From the NCBI GenBank assembly GCA_017421685.1, contig JAFOHW010000053.1:1-9656 (forward strand): a stretch of DNA of 9,656 bases. The letters run 5' to 3'. Under the pieces are notes generated by a model. It saw only the letters and a program-made list of their open reading frames with translations, was not told the DNA's origin and made no database searches. The stretch is from Candidatus Saccharimonadota bacterium. GTDB taxonomy: Bacteria > Patescibacteriota > Saccharimonadia > Saccharimonadales > Saccharimonadaceae. This document shows, piece by piece, positions 1 through 4,252 of this stretch (within the stretch, counting starts at the first letter, position 1; the number at the start of each line of letters is the position of its first letter). The position numbers were made by a program, and so were the translations under genes.

Positions 1-81
1 AATCGGGTCTGCGCCCGGTACTGTCCGGTACTCGACTCGACTAGTTTTCTTAATTCTCGCTTGGGCTCGCTCAATGCTCAT
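1..81 (-). CDS. Possible N-terminal fragment of an unidentified protein, cut by the window edge
   Basis: An ATG at 79-81 opens a frame that stays open for 27 codons to the window edge, beginning MSIERAQARIKKTSRVEYR. It starts 21 bases after the thrS stop, and a G-rich stretch (TTGGGGG) about 10 bases upstream could act as a ribosome binding site. I do not recognise the family. There are reasons for doubt. The segment contains short tandem repeats (CCGGTACT at 15-22 and 25-32; ACTCG twice at 30-39), and its bases 56-72 resemble a motif in the intergenic region at 2750-2766. It may therefore be repeat-rich intergenic sequence that happens to lack stops. If real, it would be cotranscribed with thrS. 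Confidence 0.28.
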   Translation of the reverse strand, partial: MSIERAQARIKKTSRVEYRTVPGADPI

Positions 82-102
82 AAAACAGACCCCCAACTAT
101 TT

Positions 103-1848
103 CTATTTTAGATTCGTTAGGTATTCCGAGAGGGCGGTTAGCTTTACTTTCTCTTCTTTATCGCGGAGGCGGATCGAAACGATTCCCTCTTCGGCGTCTT
201 TCGGTCCAACGATAAAGACGGCTGGGATTTTCATTTCGGTAGCACGTTTGATTTTCTTTCCGAGAGAATCTGCTGAAGTATCGACGGAGTATCTTAATTC
301 ATTATATTTTAAGGGTTTATCTAGGATAATTCCATCGAGAATATCGGTAATCTTAGAAACATAATCTGAAACTTTATCGTTAACCGTAACGATACGAACC
401 TGCTCGGGGGCACACCAGAATGGGAACCAACCCCCAGTATGCTCAATAAACACAGACAAGAAGCGTTCGATAGAGCCCAGAGTCGCATGATGAATCATGA
501 CTGGTCTCTCATTCTCGCCTTTTTCATTAGTGAATTCAAGTCCGAAACGTTCTGGCATAACAAAATCTAGCTGGATAGTTGCAAGTTGATGTTCCCTACC
601 GATAGCATCTTCAGCCATAAAGTCGATTTTAGGCCCGTAGAAAGCAGCTTCGCCTTCCTGCTCGTAATAGTCTAATCCGTTATCCTTCGCGGCTTGTTTA
701 ATTTGTTTTTGAGCTTCTTCCCAAAGCTTCTTGTCGCCAAGGTACTTATCTTCATCAGAACGATAAGAAAGTCTGGCGCGAAGCTTTTGCATTCCGACAG
801 TTTCATAAAGCTCTTTAACGATCCCAACTAGACGCTTAACTTCTTCTTTGATCTGATCTTTTCGACAAAAAACATGAGAATCATCTTGGGTCAGAGAGCG
901 GACGCGAGATAGTCCTCCTAACTCGCCAGTTTTTTCGTCGCGATAATCGGTCGTAGCTTCCATATAACGAACCGGCATTTCTCGATAAGTTCGAGGTCGG
1001 GAGGCAAAAATTTGAGTATGATGTGGGCAATTCATTGGTTTCATGGCAAAGTCTTCCCCGTTGACCTGGGAGTGGACCATAAATAGCTCGTCGCCAAATT
1101 TCGCATAATGACCAGAGGTCTTATAGAGGTCGGTTTTTGTAATATGCGGGGTCCAGACCTTCTTAAATCCTTCTTTTCCACGAAGACTCAAAGAGTAATT
1201 CGCCATTAATTCACGGAGTTCGGTCCCGCGAGGAGTAAAGAGAGGGAGACCAGAACCAACTAAATCTGAGAAACAAAACAGGTCTAGTTCTTTTCCGAGT
1301 TTACGGTGGTCACGTTTTTTTGCTTCTTCGAGACGATTTAAGTGTTCCTCGAGTTCTTTTTCGGTTTCAAATGCGACCCCGTAAATTCGGGTTAACATTG
1401 GTCGCTTTTCGTCCCCTCGCCAATATGCTCCAGCAATACGAATTAATTTAAATGGCCCTACTTTAGATAAGTCCTTTACGTGTGGCCCTTTGCAAAGATC
1501 GGTAAAAATATCTCCAAGGTCATAAAATGAAATTTCGGAATCTTCTGGGAGCTCATCGATAAGTTCAACTTTATAATCCTGTTTTTTATCACGAGCCCAA
1601 TCAAGAGCTTCCGATTTAGATACGGTTCGTTTAGTCATTGGAAGTTTACGAGCAATTATCTCTCGCATTTTCTTTTCTATTTTTGCTAAATCACCATCGG
1701 AGACTTTATCTTTTCCGAAATCGATATCATAATAGAACCCTTCGTCGATGGCTGGACCAATTCCAAACTTCGCGTTAGGATATATTTCCTGGACTGAAGC
1801 CGCGAGAACGTGGCTTAAAGTATGTCTCATTTTTTCTAAATCATTCAT
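103..1848 (-). CDS. thrS: Threonyl-tRNA synthetase lacking the TGS domain
   Basis: Cytoplasmic class II aminoacyl-tRNA synthetase that charges tRNA-Thr with threonine. The protein has 581 residues from the chosen start. The N-terminal editing domain carries HTLSH (His9, His13) and DLCKGPH (Cys119, His123), the metal-site residues that clear Ser-tRNA(Thr). The catalytic core follows, with zinc ligands Cys274 (in MKPMNCPHH), His325 (QDDSHVFC) and His453 (MIHHATLGS), and motif 3 (GSIERF). A C-terminal anticodon-binding domain covers about 480-581. The usual TGS domain of about 60 residues (bacterial enzymes have about 640) is absent. An ATG at 1873-1875 is in frame, but it sits where transcription should begin just after an extended -10 box. 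The ATG at 1846-1848 has AAGGGAAG at a suitable distance and was chosen. The racemase-like gene lies 50 bases upstream. Confidence 0.97.
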   Translation of the reverse strand: MNDLEKMRHTLSHVLAASVQEIYPNAKFGIGPAIDEGFYYDIDFGKDKVSDGDLAKIEKKMREIIARKLPMTKRTVSKSEALDWARDKKQDYKVELIDELPEDSEISFYDLGDIFTDLCKGPHVKDLSKVGPFKLIRIAGAYWRGDEKRPMLTRIYGVAFETEKELEEHLNRLEEAKKRDHRKLGKELDLFCFSDLVGSGLPLFTPRGTELRELMANYSLSLRGKEGFKKVWTPHITKTDLYKTSGHYAKFGDELFMVHSQVNGEDFAMKPMNCPHHTQIFASRPRTYREMPVRYMEATTDYRDEKTGELGGLSRVRSLTQDDSHVFCRKDQIKEEVKRLVGIVKELYETVGMQKLRARLSYRSDEDKYLGDKKLWEEAQKQIKQAAKDNGLDYYEQEGEAAFYGPKIDFMAEDAIGREHQLATIQLDFVMPERFGLEFTNEKGENERPVMIHHATLGSIERFLSVFIEHTGGWFPFWCAPEQVRIVTVNDKVSDYVSKITDILDGIILDKPLKYNELRYSVDTSADSLGKKIKRATEMKIPAVFIVGPKDAEEGIVSIRLRDKEEKVKLTALSEYLTNLK

Positions 1849-1877
1849 TTTACTTCCCTTTACTACTAGGTACATTA

Positions 1878-1886
1878 ATTATATCA
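1878..1886 (-). promoter_or_regulatory. Extended -10 promoter for thrS
   Basis: The minus strand reads TGATATAAT, a perfect -10 hexamer (1878-1883) preceded by the TGn extension, in the 50-base gap between the racemase-like gene and thrS. No convincing -35 box is seen at 16-18 bases. Transcription should start near 1871, giving a leader of about 23 bases that holds the AAGGGAAG ribosome binding site. There is no room for a T-box leader. Confidence 0.6.
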
Positions 1887-1898
1887 CAAATGAGATTA

Positions 1899-2570
1899 TT
1901 ATTTTTGACTAGTTTTATAACCAGTCCTGCCCCGAATTTTTAGTTCTTTATAAATGGCTCTAATCGTAATATCGAAACTGTCATAAATTTTTATGCTTTT
2001 TCCTAAAACATTCTTGATCTCATTTTTAATATCACTAAATTGAGCACAAGCTAGGATAATTTCTTTCGGCTCAAATTTTACTTTGAACAAATAATTTTTC
2101 AATGTTTCATTTATTTCAGTTTCACTTAATTCCCCGTCATCAATTTTGTCTGGCCAAGAATCAAGTATAAGGGTTTTGTGTTTCCTTTTTAAATGAAAGA
2201 TAAAATTTTGATATTTTCTAGTTCTTGCTACGGCTTTTGTGGTTAAAATTAAGATATTATGTTTTACAAATGAGTCGGGCATCCTGAGGTCTAATCCGAT
2301 AAATTTTTGTTTTCGATATTTTCTTTTAAAGTAATCTAGACTTGTCAACGATAGAAGATGATTCGAAAAGACAATTAAATCTACGTTGTTAATATATGGA
2401 CGCAGGGATTCTTCTGCAATCCTCCTAGCGTCCTTAGGACTCAATAAAAGTTTTTCAGCATTTCGCCAATCAATAACCCGAATGACTTCGACGACAGGAA
2501 GCTCTTCTTTTAATTTATCAGCAAAAAGTTCCCCACCATATCCCCCATCGAAAACAACTACTTTTAGCAT
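1899..2570 (-). CDS. Glutamate/aspartate racemase-like protein with an altered active site
   Basis: A 223-residue cytosolic protein with the outline of the Asp/Glu racemase (MurI-like) fold. The N-terminus LKVVVFDGGYGG (Asp8) matches the FDSGxGG loop of MurI. IVFSNHLLS (Ser69) falls where MurI has its first catalytic cysteine (ACNTA). LACAQFS (Cys175) falls where MurI has LGCTHYP, and IYDS near 195 matches the VIDS segment. So the second cysteine is kept, the first is serine, and the histidine after the second is glutamine. Classical two-base racemisation looks unlikely; this could be a divergent enzyme or a non-catalytic homologue. The protein is also shorter than typical MurI (about 260). 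An upstream ATG at 2591 is in frame, but its codons are the GGAGGAGAAAGAGG ribosome binding site itself, so the ATG at 2568-2570 (GAGG, 5-base spacer) is preferred. The family call rests on motif order only. Confidence 0.72.
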   Translation of the reverse strand: MLKVVVFDGGYGGELFADKLKEELPVVEVIRVIDWRNAEKLLLSPKDARRIAEESLRPYINNVDLIVFSNHLLSLTSLDYFKRKYRKQKFIGLDLRMPDSFVKHNILILTTKAVARTRKYQNFIFHLKRKHKTLILDSWPDKIDDGELSETEINETLKNYLFKVKFEPKEIILACAQFSDIKNEIKNVLGKSIKIYDSFDITIRAIYKELKIRGRTGYKTSQK

Positions 2571-2618
2571 CTTTTCCTCTTTCTCCTCCATTGGGGTAGA
2601 TTTTATCAGATATTTTAA

Positions 2619-2624
2619 ATTATA
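2619..2624 (-). promoter_or_regulatory. Candidate -10 box for the racemase-like gene
   Basis: A perfect TATAAT on the minus strand lies about 50 bases before the chosen start codon. It has neither a TGn extension nor a recognisable -35 box. The region where a -35 would fall overlaps the dyad at 2641-2667. Confidence 0.4.
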
Positions 2625-2640
2625 GAAAAATAAGACTTAG

Positions 2641-2667
2641 AGATATGATACACCTTGTAACATATCT
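2641..2667. promoter_or_regulatory. 27-bp imperfect palindrome, possible operator
   Basis: AGATATG (2641-2647) pairs with CATATCT (2661-2667) and TAC (2649-2651) with GTA (2657-2659). One A:A mismatch lies between the arms and the centre is 5 bases, so 10 of 11 positions match. No T-run follows on either strand, which argues against a terminator. It covers the expected -35 region of the racemase-like gene, a typical place for a repressor or activator site. No regulator is identifiable in the window. Confidence 0.35.
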
Positions 2668-2697
2668 TATAATTTTGTAGAATTTTTGACTAAAAAT

Positions 2698-2713
2698 AGC
2701 CCTTTTCAGAGCT
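2698..2713 (-). terminator. Weak hairpin with T-run after the tRNA-like relict
   Basis: On the minus strand AGCTC and GGGCT form a 5-bp stem (one G:U) around a TGAAAA loop, followed by ATTTTTAG. It is short but has the layout of an intrinsic terminator. It could act as a backup stop for read-through from the tRNA region. Confidence 0.35.
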
Positions 2714-2739
2714 TTTTATTCTGGTGGATTGTGAGGGGC
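2712..2739 (-). repeat. Direct repeat of the tRNA-Val 3' end (copy 1 of 2)
   Basis: The 28 bases here match 2831-2858 with a single difference (A at 2728 against G at 2847). The copied part includes the encoded CCA, the 3' acceptor strand, part of the T-arm and about 10 bases of 3' flank (TTTTTATTC as read on the plus strand). The copies are 119 bases apart. The flanking TTTTTATTCTG also occurs inverted at 2800-2810, so the segment 2713-2810 has 11-bp inverted ends. Confidence 0.85.
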
Positions 2740-2779
2740 AGGGATCTCGCTCGCTAAAGCTCGCTCGATTCGAACCCTG
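2722..2779 (-). pseudogene. tRNA 3'-end relict with an interrupted T-arm
   Basis: Read on the minus strand, CAGGG is followed by TTCGAAT, a standard T-loop sequence, near 2768-2779. The matching CCCTG appears only after an extra segment of about 24 bases made of two CTCGCTCG units as read on plus (2746-2753, 2760-2767). Then comes CCCCTCACAATCCACCA, almost the 3' end of the neighbouring tRNA-Val. No D-arm, anticodon arm or matching 5' acceptor strand lies upstream, so it is not a functional tRNA. It looks like a mosaic of tRNA 3' sequence with an insertion. Confidence 0.5.
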
Positions 2780-2792
2780 GGCTCGAGCCCAG
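2777..2792. repeat. Perfect 16-bp palindrome
   Basis: CTGGGCTCGAGCCCAG is fully self-complementary. It is flanked at a short distance by GATTC (2767-2771) and GAATC (2792-2796). It lies inside the segment bounded by 11-bp inverted repeats, next to the tRNA relict. Its role is unknown; as RNA its loop would have to open at the centre. Confidence 0.6.
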
Positions 2793-2802
2793 AATCTAGC
2801 AG

Positions 2803-2829
2803 AATAAAAATTAAACCCCTGCGGGGTTT
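2803..2829 (-). terminator. Intrinsic terminator of tRNA-Val
   Basis: On the minus strand, AAACCCC and GGGGTTT form a perfect 7-bp stem around a 3-base GCA loop, followed by AATTTTTATT. It begins 12 bases after the encoded CCA of the tRNA and fits a rho-independent terminator. Confidence 0.8.
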
Positions 2830-2840
2830 ACTTTTTATTC

Positions 2841-2917
2841 TGGTGGGTTGTGAGGGGCTCGAACCCCCGACCTTCTCGGTGTAAACGAGACGCTCTAGCC
2901 AACTGAGCTAACAACCC
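2841..2917 (-). tRNA. tRNA-Val (anticodon UAC), CCA encoded
   Basis: A complete 77-base cloverleaf. The acceptor strands are GGGTTGT and ACAACCC followed by A and CCA. The D-arm is GCTC...GAGC. The anticodon stem is TCTCG/CGAGA with loop TTTACAC, giving anticodon TAC at 2881-2883. The T-arm is GGGGG/CCCTC (one G:U) with loop TTCGAGC. The 3' CCA is encoded at 2841-2843. It has its own extended -10 promoter about 9 bases upstream and a strong terminator just downstream, so it is an independent unit between the DUF362 and racemase-like genes. Confidence 0.96.
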
Positions 2918-2925
2918 GCCTTTTT

Positions 2926-2934
2926 ATTATACCA
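2926..2934 (-). promoter_or_regulatory. Extended -10 promoter for tRNA-Val
   Basis: The minus strand reads TGGTATAAT, a consensus -10 with TGn extension, 8 bases before the mature tRNA 5' end. There is no good -35 hexamer. The precursor would have almost no 5' leader. Confidence 0.65.
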
Positions 2935-2965
2935 CAGAGTACCAATAAAATCCATGATTTCAGGC

Positions 2966-2984
2966 GGGGGCCAGGGAGACCCCC
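2966..2984 (-). terminator. GC-rich hairpin after the DUF362 gene
   Basis: On the minus strand, GGGGGTC and GGCCCCC can form a 7-bp stem with one U:G pair and a TCCCT loop, about 20 bases beyond the DUF362 stop. No T-run follows, so it is a poor intrinsic terminator. It may still stabilise the 3' end or separate this transcript from the tRNA promoter. Confidence 0.35.
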
Positions 2985-3005
2985 CTTTGCGACCATAGTC
3001 TTTCA

Positions 3006-3902
3006 TCAATCTAGTTCAATAAGTTCGTACTTCGTACTACCGAGACCGAGTTTTTCAGCATATGGTAAGATTTCGCGACCAAGACGAGAATCGATACGCT
3101 CTTTCAGTTTTTCGGCGCCAGGATCTTTGCTTTCCCAGACCATATCGATAAAGGCCTGGTCGTTTGCGACAGGATCGAGAGAAGCGACAATACCAAGATC
3201 CGCCATGACGGGGTCATCTTGGTTCGCATCGCAGTCACAAGAAGTAGAAAGTGCATTCATAACAGTGATATAGATAATCGGTTTTCCCTGCTCTTCTAGG
3301 TAGTCGGCAATAGCCGTAGCCGCTTCGGCCATGGATTCGATGAAATCGATTTGCTCATATTTTGTAGACCAACATTTTTCCGGGTCTTCGGTCTTTCCGC
3401 AAGAGTGGATATAAGCTTTTCCGTTTCGACTCGCAATACCGATGGATTGATTTTTTAGGTTTGCGCCAAATCCGCCCATCATGTGGCCTTTAGCATGCGC
3501 AAGGTTAATTATACTGTCATAATTTTTAAAATGATCGCCAACGAGGTCATATTTTAAGTGCTTCCCTTTTTTAAAAGGGATTTTAAATTCTCCGTCGGCG
3601 TCCATAATGTCAACATCGGCAAATTTTGTAAAACCGTGTTCTTCTGCGACTTTCAAATGTTCTTCTGCGTTATTTCGAGCGCCGGGATAAGCGGTATTGC
3701 ATTCAATAATTGTCCCGTTCAACTTTTTTACAAACGGACCGATCAGGTCGGCCTTAAGATAGCCCTTCGCTCCGGCTTCGCCGGTAGAGACTTTGACGCC
3801 AACTTTTCCAGGAAGTTCTATGCCTAGGGCTTCGTAAATCTTAATTAAACTTTCTGGGGTGATTTCTTTAGTGAAATAGACTTTTGGTAGATTTAGACTC
3901 AT
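3006..3902 (-). CDS. DUF362 family protein lacking the ferredoxin insert
   Basis: A 298-residue soluble protein. It follows the DUF362 (Fe-S centre protein) pattern: VGVKVSTGEAGAKGYL (34-49), IIECNTAYPGARNNAEEHL (65-83), INLAHAKGHMMGGFGANLKN (132-151), GIASRNGKAYIHS (155-167), then SCDCDANQDDPVMADLGIVA (221-240) and SLDPVANDQAFIDMV (241-255). In many family members two CxxCxxCxxxC ferredoxin motifs sit between the GIASR segment and the C-terminal half. Here that space is only about 20 residues and holds Cys168 and Cys177, with no ferredoxin motif. The other cysteines are Cys68, Cys222 and Cys224. The family's reaction is unknown to me. There is no signal peptide or membrane segment. The ATG at 3900-3902 follows the promoter so closely that no ribosome binding site is possible; no other nearby start exists. 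Confidence 0.9.
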   Translation of the reverse strand: MSLNLPKVYFTKEITPESLIKIYEALGIELPGKVGVKVSTGEAGAKGYLKADLIGPFVKKLNGTIIECNTAYPGARNNAEEHLKVAEEHGFTKFADVDIMDADGEFKIPFKKGKHLKYDLVGDHFKNYDSIINLAHAKGHMMGGFGANLKNQSIGIASRNGKAYIHSCGKTEDPEKCWSTKYEQIDFIESMAEAATAIADYLEEQGKPIIYITVMNALSTSCDCDANQDDPVMADLGIVASLDPVANDQAFIDMVWESKDPGAEKLKERIDSRLGREILPYAEKLGLGSTKYELIELD

Positions 3903-3908
3903 TACATT

Positions 3909-3917
3909 ATAATACCA
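3909..3917 (-). promoter_or_regulatory. Extended -10 promoter giving a leaderless or nearly leaderless mRNA
   Basis: The minus strand reads TGGTATTAT, then 6 bases, then the DUF362 ATG. An overlapping TATAAT occupies 3906-3911. Either box puts the transcription start at, or within a few bases of, the A of the start codon. No -35 box is evident. Confidence 0.5.
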
Positions 3918-3949
3918 TAAATATTAAACATGTTCTAAATATCCAGGAA

Positions 3950-4139
3950 TTATTGTAAAATACAACGGACCTTTCCTCTAGTATACCTACGAGTGGATAA
4001 GTGTGAAGCATAATAAGAAGTCCATCTCGAAATTCTGAATGTATATGCCCATTGTCCTCCGTTGAATGTTAAAAATTCCAGTTTCGTTATTATCGGTTAG
4101 AGAATAGCCATAACGGTTTGGGGAATTTGCAACAATTTC
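3950..4139 (-). pseudogene. Broken C-terminal remnant of a FISUMP-type surface protein
   Basis: One frame from 4078 to the stop at 3950-3952 encodes 42 residues containing GGQWAYTFRI and ending YTRGKVRCILQ. This resembles the end of FISUMP domains, where an aromatic AYxLxF strand is followed by a terminal VRCV/I; the intact neighbour ends SALRCLINS and the large adhesin has NIRCVA. A second frame upstream (4139 to about 4080) reads ANSPNRYGYSLTDNNETG, which also looks like the WxSTxxxxNxxYYL part. The two are offset by one base, and a TAG precedes the upstream part. The simplest reading is a decayed third FISUMP gene with at least one frameshift and loss of its 5' portion. The similarity is short, so moderate confidence. 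Confidence 0.5.
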
Positions 4140-4252
4140 CTAAATGGAATTTTTAAGCATTTTTATTTAGCACCTCTGTTAATGTAAAAACTCTCTAATT
4201 CTATTTTAGCATAAGTTTTTCAGAATGGAAAGGGAGCGTGACTTTTAAGATT

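Larger units (their letters stand above)
3903..4252. other. 350-bp gap between the 705-residue surface protein and the DUF362 gene
   Basis: No intact gene is seen. Nearest DUF362 is its promoter, and 3950-4139 holds the broken FISUMP tail described separately. At 4203-4211 the minus strand reads TGCTAAAAT, an extended -10-like box. Further on, AGAGGTG precedes an ATG that runs only six codons (MLKNSI) before TAG at 4140-4142, after which the same frame enters the remnant. A 7-bp A/T stem (4186-4192 with 4214-4220, loop 21 bases) is too weak to call a terminator for the upstream gene. Confidence 0.5.

Noticed and set aside
1849..1875. Upstream in-frame ATG of thrS (nine extra residues)
   Set aside because: It lies at the expected transcription start of the TGATATAAT promoter and has no ribosome binding site; the ATG at 1848 has one.
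1849..1898. T-box riboswitch controlling thrS
   Set aside because: The gap is only 50 bases with a predicted leader of about 23, far too short for a T-box.
2571..2591. Upstream ATG of the racemase-like gene (MEEKEEK extension)
   Set aside because: Those codons are the purine-rich ribosome binding site of the ATG at 2570, and no site precedes the upstream ATG.
2722..2796. A second functional tRNA
   Set aside because: No D-arm, anticodon arm or matching 5' acceptor strand exists and the T-arm is interrupted.
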